From: Bacteroidota bacterium
GTDB taxonomy: Bacteria > Bacteroidota > Ignavibacteria > Ignavibacteriales > Ignavibacteriaceae
Assembly (NCBI GenBank): GCA_021824565.1
Contig: JAKAKL010000036.1
Coordinates: forward strand, 1 to 33,436
Length of the DNA stretch: 33,436 bases
Direction of reading: 5' to 3'
Part shown: positions 7,042 through 16,001 of the stretch, piece by piece
Position numbering within the stretch: the stretch's first letter is position 1
How the letters are laid out: every line of letters begins with the position of its first letter
Program-made: the position numbers and the translations under genes
Notes under the pieces: model-generated
Seen by the model: only the letters and a program-made list of their open reading frames with translations
What the model was told of the DNA's origin: nothing
The model's database searches: none

Positions 7042-9396
7042 TTAATTCTTCTTTGAAACAGACGGCGGCGCGCTGTCAGGCGCAGTACCCCAGTTTTTAT
7101 TAGGTTTATCACCCATTACAAAAATTAACTTTCCGCCGTCCGCCACTGCGCTGTATGGAATATATGTTTTGTTCCAGGGCTTTCCGTTAAGCGTTACACT
7201 TTGAATGTATACATTCTCTTTAGAATAATTTATTGCTTCTGTTGTAAATGTTTTTCCATTGCCGAGTTTCATAATGACTTTCTTAGCGCAGGGAGTTCCA
7301 ATTACATAAAAATTGTTGCTTGGACAGAACGGATAAATTCCCATCGTGTTAAATAAAAACCAGGCCGACATTTGCCCGCAGTCGTCATTGCCGCTAAGTG
7401 AGTTCGGCTTATTACCATAAAAATTAGTTTCAATTTTTCTGACTAATTCTTGAGTCTTCCATGGCTCGCCGGCATAATCATACAAGTATGTAATATGATG
7501 CGAGGGTTCGTTGCCATGCCAGTATTCACCAATTCGCCCTGCAATATCATCATTCCCGGTAGCGACAGTTTCTGATTTTTTTTGCAAAAAGAGACTATCA
7601 AGTTTTTCTGCAAAATATTTTTTACTGCCCATCAAATTTATTAAGCCTTGAACATCCTGCGGAACGAACCATGTATATTGCCAATTTGTTCCTTCAGTAA
7701 TGTCACGCTTAGTTATGTCGTCAATATATTCATGCGGGAAGAACGGAGTTCTCCAATTTCCTTTGGAATCTTTTCCTCTCATAAGTTTTGTTGAAGGATC
7801 AAAAAGATTTTTATAATTCATCGCCCGTTTCATAAAATATTTATAATCGTCTTCCTTGCCGAGCTTTTTGGCAACTTGCGCTATACAATAATCATCATAA
7901 GCATACTCTAAAGTTTTTGACACAGATTCGTTTTCTTTGTCAAACGGAACATAGCCAATCTTTGCGTATTCCATTACATTATCGTAATGAGGATTCATTG
8001 CTGTTGTTTTCATTGCATTGTATGCGCGCTGATAATCAAACCCCTTTACGCCTTTCATAATTGCGTCTGCAATTACAGCTACCGCGTGATAACCAATCAT
8101 GCACCACGTTTCATTGTTGTTTAAAGACCATATCGGAAGAAGATGCTCTACACTTTGATCATAATAGTCAAGCATTGAATTAATCATATCCGCATCGCGC
8201 TTCGGCTGAAGCAAAACAAAGAATGGATGCTCTGCACGAAATGTATCCCACAAAGAAAATATCGCGTATTCCGTATAACCTTTTGCAGTATGCACGTTTT
8301 CATCAAGACCTCTATATTGTCCGTTTACATCTTCATAAATTGTAGGTACAAGAAGTGCGTGATAAAGCGACGTATAAAATGTTTCCTTCTCTTCCTGCGA
8401 GCCTTCGATTTGCATTTTCTGCATTTCTTTATTCCACTTTTCACGTGTATCCTTAACAACTTTATCAAAGTCCCAGCCTGGAATTTCCGCATTTAGATTT
8501 AACAAAGCATTTGCAGTGCTGACTGAAGAAATCCCGATCTTCACCATAATTACTTCATTTTCTTTGGTTGAATATGTTGTGTAGTACTGCAAATCAGCGC
8601 CAGTAGCTTCATATCTGCTTCTAAATCTTGGAGTGTTGTATATAACCGGCTGCCCGTTCATCATTATACCGAACTTATCATACGGTCGTGAATACTTTGC
8701 AGCAAAATAAAGATAGCGTTCCTTTGCCCAGCCATTTACAAGGTGAAAACCGGTAATCAATGTTTTGCTTTCTCTCCTAACACGCGACCAAATTACTTTC
8801 CACTGAAGCACTTCAGCTAAATCCATCATTATGTTAGCGCTGTCTGATTTAGGAAATGTAAATTTTAAAATACCGGCTCGTTCTGTTGCGGCGAGTTCAA
8901 CCAAAATATTATGTGGCAGCTTAACAGAATAATATCCGGCTTTCACAATTTCATTTTTATGTAAATAGGGAACACAATACCCTGAGTCTGGATCCTGATA
9001 AAAGTTGACATCTCCATCAGATGATTTCGTTTCAACAGTGCCGGGAACAAATTTCATTTTACCGATTGATGGCATAATTAAAAAATCTCCGAGATCAGGA
9101 ATTCCCGTTCCGCTCAAATGCTGCATGCTGAAACCGATTAACACGCTGTCGTCATATTCATAACCGGATGCAGTCGCCCAGTTCCTTCTGTCTGTATCTG
9201 GACTAAGCTGAACCATGCCGTGCGGCGTTACCGGACCAGGATACACATTTCCTTCTCCTTCGGTGCCGATTATCGGGTGAATGTAATCAACAAGATTTTT
9301 TTCATGCATTGAGCTTTGTGCATAACAAGTGTTATACGAAATAAAAATAATTGCAGCAAAAGCTGTGACGAACAATTTTACTTTCCAAACTTTCAT
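7042..9396 (-). CDS. GH92 family glycoside hydrolase (alpha-mannosidase type), exported
   Basis: Calcium-dependent exo-alpha-mannosidase family enzyme of 784 aa, the usual family length. The N-terminus has a cleavable-looking signal peptide (hydrophobic residues 8-22, ending CYAQ at about 24-27), so it acts in the periplasm or outside. Family blocks in order: GTEGEGNVYPGP (44-55) and MVQLSPDT in the N-terminal beta domain; SLWDTFRAEHPFF with W383 and NNNETWCMIGYHAV around E429 in the catalytic barrel; WHGNEPSHHITYLYDYAG with E630; and GNDDCGQMSAWFLF with D671/D672 near the C-terminus. Linkage specificity within the family cannot be read from sequence. ATG 9396 is preceded by AAGGA. It is followed on the same strand by a decayed GH92 remnant. 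No transporter or SusC/D pair is nearby, so it is not part of a visible utilisation locus. Confidence 0.92.
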   Translation of the reverse strand: MKVWKVKLFVTAFAAIIFISYNTCYAQSSMHEKNLVDYIHPIIGTEGEGNVYPGPVTPHGMVQLSPDTDRRNWATASGYEYDDSVLIGFSMQHLSGTGIPDLGDFLIMPSIGKMKFVPGTVETKSSDGDVNFYQDPDSGYCVPYLHKNEIVKAGYYSVKLPHNILVELAATERAGILKFTFPKSDSANIMMDLAEVLQWKVIWSRVRRESKTLITGFHLVNGWAKERYLYFAAKYSRPYDKFGIMMNGQPVIYNTPRFRSRYEATGADLQYYTTYSTKENEVIMVKIGISSVSTANALLNLNAEIPGWDFDKVVKDTREKWNKEMQKMQIEGSQEEKETFYTSLYHALLVPTIYEDVNGQYRGLDENVHTAKGYTEYAIFSLWDTFRAEHPFFVLLQPKRDADMINSMLDYYDQSVEHLLPIWSLNNNETWCMIGYHAVAVIADAIMKGVKGFDYQRAYNAMKTTAMNPHYDNVMEYAKIGYVPFDKENESVSKTLEYAYDDYCIAQVAKKLGKEDDYKYFMKRAMNYKNLFDPSTKLMRGKDSKGNWRTPFFPHEYIDDITKRDITEGTNWQYTWFVPQDVQGLINLMGSKKYFAEKLDSLFLQKKSETVATGNDDIAGRIGEYWHGNEPSHHITYLYDYAGEPWKTQELVRKIETNFYGNKPNSLSGNDDCGQMSAWFLFNTMGIYPFCPSNNFYVIGTPCAKKVIMKLGNGKTFTTEAINYSKENVYIQSVTLNGKPWNKTYIPYSAVADGGKLIFVMGDKPNKNWGTAPDSAPPSVSKKN

Positions 9397-9656
9397 TTTA
9401 TGTCCTTATTTATTTTTCGAGAACAGAAAATTATTATTAATATAAGATAACAAATTTAATCTCTTATTGTACAAGGCAATTGACAAAAGCAATTTTAAAA
9501 AATAGCCGCCGAATGCATTTTACTGCAAGAAGATACAGCTTAATATTGAAATTTTGTTGGCGCAGCGCACTTTATTGATCATTCTACAGGCAAGTAATTA
9601 AAATTTTTTTAAATTACTGCTGTTAATTTTTATTAAAAAATAATTCTAAGGTAGAA

Positions 9657-10520
9657 ATGATTAATAAAATTCAAAAGGATTCACCTTATTTTGAATTTGC
9701 AAACAAGCTTTTAGCTAAAAGAGAATTGCATTCATGCAACGCCTCAATGAAAACTGAATCTATCGAATTCTTAAACGAGCTAAAAGATTTTCTCTTCCCG
9801 CACTTTTCTAATAAATTTTATTACTCGCAGGAAGATGTAGTATCAAAGCTTCAACTGCTGGAAAGAAATCTAATATCGTTATTAAAGTTAACCACGGAAT
9901 CACCCGAGACTGATCTTGAAGAAACCGCTCACAAATTTATTTCAAAAATTCCGTTTGTTCATGACATGCTGTGGGAAGATGCAGAAGCAATTTACGAAGG
10001 CGATCCGGCTGCCGAAAGCGTCGACGAAGTTATTTTAGCTTATCCCGGATTCATGGCAATATTGATTTACCGGCTCGCGCATGAACTGTACAAAATAAAA
10101 ATTCCAATCATACCGAGAATTTTAACAGAACATGCTCACCAGACAACAGGCATTGATATTCATCCCGGCGCTGAGATTGATTCACCTTTTTTCATTGATC
10201 ACGGAACCGGAATCGTAATCGGAGAAACAACGAAGATCGGAAAGAATGTAAAAGTATATCAAGGCGTAACTCTCGGCGCGTTAAGCGTTGATAAATCTCT
10301 TTCTAATGTGAAACGCCATCCGACAATTGAAAACGATGTTATAATTTATTCACAAGCTGTAATTCTCGGAGGCGAGACTACAATAGGGAAAAACAGCATC
10401 ATCGGCGGCAATGCCTGGGTAACACAAAGTGTTCCTCCAAACTCGGTAGTCTACAGCAAAATTGAAGTGAAGGTTAGATCAAACGAAAATTATTTTAACA
10501 CGATGGAATTCATAATTTAA
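9657..10520 (+). CDS. cysE: Serine O-acetyltransferase
   Basis: Transfers acetyl from acetyl-CoA to L-serine to make O-acetylserine, the first step of cysteine synthesis, in the cytoplasm. Of 287 aa, residues about 1-155 form the helical N-terminal domain and 160-265 the left-handed beta-helix of hexapeptide repeats ([38 protein letters not shown]). The catalytic pair fits E. coli CysE in spacing: D167 in GIDIHP and H182 in IDHGTG, 15 residues apart. The chain ends in Ile-Ile, and a C-terminal isoleucine is what CysE uses to dock in the CysK active site, so a cysteine synthase complex is plausible. Start ATG 9657 follows AAGGTAG. It is the first gene of an operon with cysK 10 bp downstream. 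Confidence 0.95.
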   Translation: MINKIQKDSPYFEFANKLLAKRELHSCNASMKTESIEFLNELKDFLFPHFSNKFYYSQEDVVSKLQLLERNLISLLKLTTESPETDLEETAHKFISKIPFVHDMLWEDAEAIYEGDPAAESVDEVILAYPGFMAILIYRLAHELYKIKIPIIPRILTEHAHQTTGIDIHPGAEIDSPFFIDHGTGIVIGETTKIGKNVKVYQGVTLGALSVDKSLSNVKRHPTIENDVIIYSQAVILGGETTIGKNSIIGGNAWVTQSVPPNSVVYSKIEVKVRSNENYFNTMEFII

Positions 10521-10530
10521 GGAGCAGGAA

Positions 10531-11442
10531 ATGAAGTACGAAAATATTTTGAAAGCGATTGGAAATACACCACACATAAAAATAAACAAACTCTTCGGAA
10601 GCAATCATAACGTTTGGGTAAAGCTTGAAAAGGCAAATCCGGGTGGAAGCATAAAGGATAGAATTGCTCTTTCAATGATTGAAGACGCTGAACAAAAAGG
10701 AATATTAAAGAAAGACAGCGTTATTGTTGAACCTACTTCGGGCAACACGGGCATAGGATTGGCAATGGTAGCGGCTGTTAAGGGATATGAAATTATCCTC
10801 GTCATGCCCGAATCAATGTCGATCGAGAGAAGAAAATTAATGTCCGCATATGGTGCCAAGTTTGAATTAACACCGCGCGAACTTGGAATGAAAGGAGCAA
10901 TTGAAAAAGCAAAGGAGATTGCCGCACACAATTCCAAAGTGTGGATACCGCAGCAGTTTGATAATCCCGCAAATGTTGAAGCTCATTATAATTTTACCGC
11001 ACAGGAAATACTTGCAGATTTTCCAGGCGGGATAGATTATTTAATTACCGGCGTTGGCACCGGAGGGCATATTACCGGCGTATCAAAACTATTGAAGAAT
11101 AAATTTCCTGGTTTAAAAGTTTTCGCTGTTGAGCCTAATCTTTCGCCGGTTATTTCCGGCGGGAAACCAGGCCCGCATGCTTTGCAGGGACTTGGCGCCG
11201 GCTTCATTCCCAATAATCTCGATACAAAATTACTCGACGGCACTATTTCGGTTTCTAAAGAAGAAGCTTTCGAATATGCTCAGCGGGCTGCGAAAGAAGA
11301 AGGTTTATTTATCGGAATTTCTTCCGGAGCGGCTCTGGCTGCGGTTGCACAAAAGCTGAAAGAAATTCCAAACGGAAAAACTATTTTAACTTTTAATTAC
11401 GACACCGGAGAAAGATATTTATCAATTGACGGATTATTCTAA
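10531..11442 (+). CDS. cysK: Cysteine synthase (O-acetylserine sulfhydrylase)
   Basis: PLP enzyme that replaces the acetate of O-acetylserine with sulfide to give cysteine. The 303-aa protein has the usual family length. Seen: PLP lysine K42 in GGSIKDR, the asparagine loop TSGNTG at 69-74, the phosphate-binding GTGGHITG at 176-183, and the ISSGAALAA block near the C-terminus. It lies 10 bp after cysE with GGAGCAGGA as ribosome site, so the two are surely co-transcribed and give both steps of the pathway. A CysM-type (thiosulfate or sulfocysteine) preference cannot be excluded from sequence alone, but the pairing with cysE favours CysK. Confidence 0.94.
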   Translation: MKYENILKAIGNTPHIKINKLFGSNHNVWVKLEKANPGGSIKDRIALSMIEDAEQKGILKKDSVIVEPTSGNTGIGLAMVAAVKGYEIILVMPESMSIERRKLMSAYGAKFELTPRELGMKGAIEKAKEIAAHNSKVWIPQQFDNPANVEAHYNFTAQEILADFPGGIDYLITGVGTGGHITGVSKLLKNKFPGLKVFAVEPNLSPVISGGKPGPHALQGLGAGFIPNNLDTKLLDGTISVSKEEAFEYAQRAAKEEGLFIGISSGAALAAVAQKLKEIPNGKTILTFNYDTGERYLSIDGLF

Positions 11443-11463
11443 ATAAATTGAGGAGAAACAAAA

Positions 11464-12474
11464 ATGAAATTAAGATTTCTTGGCAACACAGGGATAAAGG
11501 TTTCCGAAATTTGTTTCGGAGCCATGACCTTCGGCGGAAGAGGTTACTGGAAATATATCGGCGAGCTTGAGCAAAAAGAAGCGACCGATCTTGTAAATTT
11601 AGCTCTCGAAGGCGGAATAAATTTTTTTGATACTGCTGATGTTTATTCCGAAGGATTATCCGAAGAGATGCTCGGAAAGGCTCTAGGCGCAAGAAGGAAA
11701 GATATTGTTCTCGCTACAAAAGTCAGAGGAAGGACAGGCAAAGGTCCGAATGATGTAGGCTTATCGCGCAAACATATACTTGATAATTGCGACGCAAGCC
11801 TGAAAAGATTAGGAACCGATTATATCGATCTTTATCAAATCCACAGCTTTGATCCGTACACGCCGCAGGAAGAAACACTTCGCGCGCTTGATGATTTGGT
11901 GCGTGCAGGAAAAGTTCGTTACATAGGCGCTTCAAACCATACGGGCTGGCAGCTAATGAAAGCGCTGGCAATATCTGATAAACAAAATTTAGAAAAATTT
12001 GTTACGCTTCAAGCATTTTATTCTTTAATCGCACGCGATCTTGAAAATGAATTGATTCCGCTTTGCCAGGATCAAAAACTTGGAGTGCTTCCGTGGAGTC
12101 CGCTGGGCGGCGGATTTTTAACGGGCAAATACAGAAGAGGGAAATCCCGTCCGCAGAATGCAAGACGAACCGACCCGGCAAATCAATTTCTTCAATTCGA
12201 TGAAGAAAAAGGATTCGATATAGTTGACGAACTTGAAAGAATAGCAAACAATCACGGCGCCACAATTGCTCAAGCAGCTTTAAATTATTTGTTAAGGAAA
12301 CCTCTTGTTTCTTCCGTAATAATCGGCGCTAAAACCAAAGAGCAGCTTGCAGATAATCTTAAAGCATCGGATTGGGAAATGACTTCCGAAGAAGTAAGCA
12401 GGCTTGATGATCTAAGCAAGCCGCCGCGCGTTTATCCCAACTGGATGCTTCAAAGAACTATTCAAGATAGATAA
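11464..12474 (+). CDS. Aldo/keto reductase
   Basis: NADPH-dependent oxidoreductase with the TIM-barrel aldo/keto reductase fold, 336 aa. The catalytic tetrad is complete: D56 and Y61 in FFDTADVYSEG, K86 in VLATKVRG, H127 in DLYQIHSFD. The C-terminal cofactor region has SSVIIGAKTKEQLADNLKA. The closest type by length and by the WSPLGGGFLTGKY block is the AKR subfamily of general bacterial oxidoreductases that reduce sugar-derived aldehydes or ketones; the substrate is unknown. It starts 21 bp after cysK with TGAGGAGA as ribosome site, so it is probably the third gene of the cysEK operon. Nothing in the sequence ties it to sulfur metabolism. A terminator follows. Confidence 0.9.
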   Translation: MKLRFLGNTGIKVSEICFGAMTFGGRGYWKYIGELEQKEATDLVNLALEGGINFFDTADVYSEGLSEEMLGKALGARRKDIVLATKVRGRTGKGPNDVGLSRKHILDNCDASLKRLGTDYIDLYQIHSFDPYTPQEETLRALDDLVRAGKVRYIGASNHTGWQLMKALAISDKQNLEKFVTLQAFYSLIARDLENELIPLCQDQKLGVLPWSPLGGGFLTGKYRRGKSRPQNARRTDPANQFLQFDEEKGFDIVDELERIANNHGATIAQAALNYLLRKPLVSSVIIGAKTKEQLADNLKASDWEMTSEEVSRLDDLSKPPRVYPNWMLQRTIQDR

Positions 12475-12487
12475 CTTTTTTAGAAAC

Positions 12488-12533
12488 TGCCGCATATTGA
12501 TCTTTTGTGCGCCAGGATGCGGCAATTTTTTTT
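12488..12533 (+). terminator. Terminator of the cysE-cysK-aldo/keto reductase operon
   Basis: Perfect 8-bp arms TGCCGCAT (12488-12495) and ATGCGGCA (12517-12524), followed by a run of T from 12526, 14 bases after the reductase stop codon. Confidence 0.8.
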
Positions 12534-12591
12534 AAAGGAATCTTTTCATCTTCTTGTATCTCTAACCGTAAAAAAAGGAAAATAGTTATTT

Positions 12592-13161
12592 ATGAACGAT
12601 CATCATCATGAACATACGGCAAACGAAAGAGTTTTTAATCAAGGTGCCGACAGACTTCGCAATCCTGAACGTGTTGGGCGTCTTGAAGTTGAACGCGTTG
12701 TGAATTTATCTCTTGAAGGAAAAAATATTAATTCCGTTTTAGATATTGGAACTGGAAGCGGATTATTTGCCGAAGCTTTTAATAATAAAAAATTAACTAC
12801 TGCCGGCGTAGATTCCAATCAAAGCATGATTGACGCCGCAAAAAATTTTCTGCCTAATTCTGAATTGAAAGCTGCTCCGGCGGAAGCATTGCCTTTCAAC
12901 GATAATGCTTTTGATATGACTTTCTTCGGCGTGGTTTTTCACGAGGTAGACGACTATCAAAAAGCTATGAGAGAAGCTTACAGGGTTACTTCCGAAAGAA
13001 CTTCTATTCTCGAATGGGATTATAAAGATGAAGATTTCGGTCCGCCGCTTGCGCATAGATTAAGACCTGAATTTATAAAAAGCCTTGCGGATGAATCCGG
13101 CTATAAAAATTTCCAAAAGATAAAGTTGAACAGCCTGGTTTTATATATCCTGGACAAATGA
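12592..13161 (+). CDS. Class I SAM-dependent methyltransferase
   Basis: Small soluble methyltransferase of 189 aa with the Methyltransf_11/25 pattern. Motif I VLDIGTGSGLFAEAF has the SAM loop at 51-57, followed by the acidic end of strand 2 in TTAGVDSNQSMIDAA, the AEALPFNDNAFDMTFFGVVFHEV block (motifs II-III) and the DYQKAMREAYRVT helix. The N-terminus is His-rich (HHHEH at 4-8) and could bind metal or simply be a linker. The acceptor substrate is unknown. It is transcribed alone: a terminator lies before it and 96 bp separate it from the next gene. No strong ribosome site; AAGGAAAATAG sits somewhat far upstream. Confidence 0.85.
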   Translation: MNDHHHEHTANERVFNQGADRLRNPERVGRLEVERVVNLSLEGKNINSVLDIGTGSGLFAEAFNNKKLTTAGVDSNQSMIDAAKNFLPNSELKAAPAEALPFNDNAFDMTFFGVVFHEVDDYQKAMREAYRVTSERTSILEWDYKDEDFGPPLAHRLRPEFIKSLADESGYKNFQKIKLNSLVLYILDK

Positions 13162-13219
13162 AAAATTTTTCTTTGTGAATTTTCAGAAATATTCTATTTT
13201 TTCGCCATAGAATTTTTAT

Positions 13220-13236
13220 TTCTTTCTAAGAAAGAA
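13220..13236. other. Inverted repeat upstream of the membrane protein
   Basis: TTCTTTC-TAA-GAAAGAA, perfect 7-bp arms, 21 bases before the TTG start at 13258. It may be an operator or part of a weak terminator of the methyltransferase; no T run follows. Confidence 0.35.
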
Positions 13237-13257
13237 TATTAACCAAGCGAAAAATAC

Positions 13258-14391
13258 TTGAAAGAAAAAGTTAGGTTTATCTTTGTCGACCTGCTGCGCG
13301 GCTGGGCGCTGCTTGTAATGTTTGAAGTGCACTCTTTTAATGTTTTGCTAAAGCCTGCGCTGCAAAAAACTGAATGGTTCAGCCAATTAAATTTTGTAAA
13401 CGGGCTGGTCGCGCCGTCATTCCTCTTTATATCCGGGTTCGCTTTTGTACTTTCGACGCAAAAGAATTTGGATGAGCTTAGAAGATTCGGCGAAAAATTC
13501 TGGAAAAAGATTTCGCGGATCGTGCTAATCTTCTTAGCGGGCTATTCGCTGCACATTCCATTCTTATCTATCCGGCTGATTCACGAGCGAGCCAATCAGG
13601 ATATGATGCTTGCGGCTTACAACGTCGATATTCTTCAGTGCATTGCTGCCGGACTTTTATTTATTTTCATTGCGCGGTTAATTTTTAAGTCCGACAAGCA
13701 TTATAATATTTTTCTTATCGCCAGCTTTCTAATTGTTGTCTTCATTTCTCCATTAGTCTGGCAAATTAATTTCATAAATTTTCTTCATCCTTTCATAGCC
13801 GGTTATTTTAATCCTAACAGCGGCAGTTATTTTCCATTGTTCCCCTGGCTGGGCTTCCTGCTTGCCGGAGCGATTGCCTGTCCGTTTTATCTTCAAGAAA
13901 GAGAGAGGGGAAATGAAAAAAAATTTATGTACACTTTAGCTTTGTCGGGTCTGGCATTAGCCTTTGCCGGGCATTTTTATTTATCTGAAATTGTCGATTT
14001 AGGTTCAAACCTTGTGAAGCCGCATCCGGCGTTCTTTTTCCAGAGGCTCGGCTACGTTTTATTTCTATTAGGACTCTGCTGGTATTATGCGGAGGTGCGC
14101 CAGACAAAAACTTCTTTCGTATTGGACATCGGGAGGGAATCGCTTTTAGTTTACTGGCTTCATCTTCAAGTCCTTTACCGGCACGTTCTGCACGGCGGTC
14201 AGAATGTTGCTTCAATTTACGGCGGAACTTTTAATGTTTGGCAAAGCGCTTTGTTTACTGTTGCTCTTGCCTTATCTATGATCATCGTCGCTAAAGTTTG
14301 GGGCGCGATAAAAAAGAAATACAAATGGTTTTCTTCCCGCTTGGCATTGACTGTCGTCGTTGTCTGCATTGTAATATTCTTTATCTATTAG
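13258..14391 (+). CDS. Acyltransferase-like integral membrane protein (HGSNAT/DUF1624 type)
   Basis: Polytopic inner-membrane protein of 377 aa with roughly ten hydrophobic segments. The N-terminus RFIFVDLLRGWALLVMFEVHSFN and NFVNGLVAPSFLFISGFAFVLS match the family of heparan-alpha-glucosaminide N-acetyltransferase catalytic domains and DUF1624/YeiB-like proteins, in which an early DxxRG and a histidine at the second segment are conserved (here D11-LLRG and H25). Such proteins move acyl groups across the membrane onto sugars, but the substrate here is unknown. The start is TTG at 13258, since the conserved block begins eight residues later and no ATG precedes it in frame. It ends on the edge of the 21/42-bp minisatellite region. 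No clear operon partner. Confidence 0.78.
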   Translation: MKEKVRFIFVDLLRGWALLVMFEVHSFNVLLKPALQKTEWFSQLNFVNGLVAPSFLFISGFAFVLSTQKNLDELRRFGEKFWKKISRIVLIFLAGYSLHIPFLSIRLIHERANQDMMLAAYNVDILQCIAAGLLFIFIARLIFKSDKHYNIFLIASFLIVVFISPLVWQINFINFLHPFIAGYFNPNSGSYFPLFPWLGFLLAGAIACPFYLQERERGNEKKFMYTLALSGLALAFAGHFYLSEIVDLGSNLVKPHPAFFFQRLGYVLFLLGLCWYYAEVRQTKTSFVLDIGRESLLVYWLHLQVLYRHVLHGGQNVASIYGGTFNVWQSALFTVALALSMIIVAKVWGAIKKKYKWFSSRLALTVVVVCIVIFFIY

Positions 14392-14529
14392 CGCGAATTT
14401 TTATCCTTACCTAAAAATTTCTTTACACGATGCTTTACTTTGATTTCTGCTGAATTATATTCCTTCTTTGATGCGCTGATTTCCGTAACAACATTTAAAT
14501 TTCCGGTTACAGCGGACAAATCTTTGAGT

Positions 14530-14886
14530 ACTGCTGAGAAATTTTTATGTAGTGCGGAGCTAACTTTGGGGTGTGCGGCTGTAACTTTGGGTAGTGCGGA
14601 GCTAACTTTGGGGTGTGCGGCGATAACTTCCGGGTGTGCGGCGCTGATTTTAGGTTGTTCCGCGATAACTTCGAGGTGTGCGGCGCTGATTTTAGGTTGT
14701 TCCGCGATAACTTCGAGGTGTGCGGCGCTGATTTTAGGTTGTTCCGCGATAACTTTGAGGTGTGCGGCGCTGATTTTAGGTTGTTCCGCGATAACTTCGA
14801 GGTGTGCGGCGCTGATTTTAGGTTGTTCCGCGATAACTTCGAGGTGTGCGGCGGAATTTTCGGGTAGTGCCGAGCTAATTTTTGTG
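14530..14886. repeat. 21-bp minisatellite with 42-bp higher-order repeats
   Basis: About 16 consecutive 21-bp monomers, for example 14551-14571, 14572-14592, 14593-14613 and 14614-14634, of the form TGTGCGGCG-ATAACTTC-GGG. From 14635 to 14844 two diverged monomers alternate as a nearly identical 42-bp dimer repeated five times. All frames stay open because 21 is a multiple of three; on the minus strand the peptide is a 7-residue repeat (ISAAHLE, VIAEQPK), on the plus strand a Cys-rich one. The longest minus frame would begin at a TTG just after an in-frame stop, with no ATG and no ribosome site, so I do not call a gene. The array follows the stop codon of the membrane protein by 140 bp. Confidence 0.88.
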
Positions 14887-15229
14887 TCTGCGGTCAAAAA
14901 TTTTGTTACTTATGCAGGGATTTTTAATACTTTTACGCGCAAAAGCCTTAATTCTGTTAAATTTTAGGCATTTCCCTTTCATATCGTCATAACTTGTGTC
15001 CGGTTATTTAGTATGCAGCAAGCAGACGCCGCGCTAACCGGCAGCCCAGAACAATCAGATGCCGTGGGCAGAGTAGAGCAACTACTTTTTAATAACTTAA
15101 AATATTTCTAAGAACTAACTGCTTTGAGAAGACTGCCGAAATTGGCTAAACTTTGTCTCTTGCCTGGTTTTTTGCTTACCAGTCCGGGCTTCTGATTAAT
15201 AAAAGATGTTACACCCAGTCTAACCAGCA
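14887..15229. other. Gene-free region between minisatellite and higA
   Basis: No gene seen. It contains an inverted repeat CCGGTTA (15000-15006) / TAACCGG (15035-15041) and, at 15151-15212, a sequence related to 16123-16184 (31 of the first 37 bases identical without gaps), described separately. Confidence 0.5.
15151..15212 (-). repeat. 3' element after higA, related to the one after the reductase
   Basis: About 62 bp that align to 16123-16184 in the same orientation: 31 of the first 37 positions agree without gaps, and the rest aligns with small gaps up to a shared GTTA. On the minus strand it starts 18 bp beyond the higA stop codon. The copy at 16123 ends over the stop of the reductase gene. 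Each module thus carries the same kind of element at its 3' end, as gene cassettes do. Confidence 0.6.
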
Positions 15230-15649
15230 CTAAATATTATCAATAAAAACTGAGGGTGATACAGAAAATCTATTGCTTAAGGCAACAACCTGCCTTAAAT
15301 TTAATTTTCTTTTACCATTTAATATTTCCGACACGACTCCTTGGCTTCCTATCTCTTGAAGGTCACTTTGGTTTAGTCCATGTTCTTCTAATAGATATTT
15401 TAGTGCTCCAACTGAATCACCTTTAGGTTCTTTGATAGTTCTATCTTCATAATCTTTAATCAAAGTTCCAAGTGTGTCAATTAGTGATTCTTTTATTGGG
15501 TCGCTCTTTTCAGTTATTTCATCAATCAATTTATCGAGCATACTAATAGCTTTTTTATAATGTGCTTCCGTATGAATAGTTGAAACAACCTTTGATACAG
15601 TGGACCATACTTTAATTGTTCTTTTTATTTCATTTTTTTCTTTTATCAT
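15230..15649 (-). CDS. higA: HigA-type antitoxin, HTH protein
   Basis: DNA-binding antitoxin of 139 aa that should neutralise the HigB toxin encoded just upstream and repress the shared promoter. The C-terminal half is an HTH_3 domain: ALKYLLEEHGLNQSDLQEIGSQGVVSEILNGKRKLNLRQVVALSNRFSVSP. The N-terminal half is charged and helical. The start is ATG at 15649, which overlaps the toxin stop as ATGA, with GGAAGG seven bases upstream; an upstream TTG five codons earlier would sit on that ribosome site and is rejected. The order toxin then antitoxin is the usual one for higBA. The identity of the pair is firm; activity is inferred. Confidence 0.9.
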   Translation of the reverse strand: MIKEKNEIKRTIKVWSTVSKVVSTIHTEAHYKKAISMLDKLIDEITEKSDPIKESLIDTLGTLIKDYEDRTIKEPKGDSVGALKYLLEEHGLNQSDLQEIGSQGVVSEILNGKRKLNLRQVVALSNRFSVSPSVFIDNI

Positions 15650-15939
15650 TTCTGTACCTTCCAATTTCCTTTGTCATATTCTGAATGAGTTAAAACATGA
15701 CGGATATAAATTCGTTTTGTAGAAAAAACTATATAAGCAATAAGCCGATATTTATTTCCGCTAATATTAAATACAATAAATTTACCAACGTGGTCAGCTT
15801 GTGGAAAAGTTTCCCTTAACCCGGCAAACGAATTATAATCAGTATGTTTTTCAATCCTATACCATCTATCTAAGGGCTCAATTGAATCCGGATATTTATT
15901 ACCGAATTCCAATAATCTTTTCCTTGTAATAATGTGCAT
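15646..15939 (-). CDS. higB: HigB-type mRNA interferase toxin
   Basis: RelE-superfamily ribosome-dependent mRNA endonuclease, 97 aa, about the length of E. coli K-12 HigB. The start MHIITRKRLLEFGNKYPDS aligns with the family N-terminus MHLIT, so ATG 15939 is preferred to a TTG two codons earlier. Other family blocks: FAGLRETFPQADHVGKFIVFNISGNKYRLIAYIVF and the C-terminal IYIRHVLTHSEYDKGNW with conserved His and Tyr. It overlaps higA by four bases. A 21-bp palindrome lies seven bases upstream of the start and is a likely operator. Nothing suggests inactivation. Confidence 0.9.
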   Translation of the reverse strand: MHIITRKRLLEFGNKYPDSIEPLDRWYRIEKHTDYNSFAGLRETFPQADHVGKFIVFNISGNKYRLIAYIVFSTKRIYIRHVLTHSEYDKGNWKVQK

Positions 15940-15946
15940 AGCCAAA

Positions 15947-15967
15947 TATATCTCATGGCGAGATATA
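15947..15967. promoter_or_regulatory. Probable HigA operator
   Basis: Perfect 8-bp arms TATATCTC (15947-15954) and GAGATATA (15960-15967) around ATGGC, seven bases before the higB start. Autorepression through a palindrome here is usual for higBA pairs; binding by this HigA is inferred. Confidence 0.6.
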
Positions 15968-16001
15968 AGTCAAACAACTTTTTAATAAGATTATTCTTGA
16001 T

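Noticed and set aside
7042-9396. A polysaccharide utilisation locus around the GH92 gene
   Set aside because: No SusC/SusD pair, regulator or second intact glycosidase is near; only a decayed GH92 fragment.
14388-14967. Frames of 169, 175 and 84 aa over the 21/42-bp minisatellite
   Set aside because: Three frames on two strands are open at once. The minus frame begins at a TTG just after a stop, with no ATG and no ribosome site. None has a recognisable domain outside the repeat.
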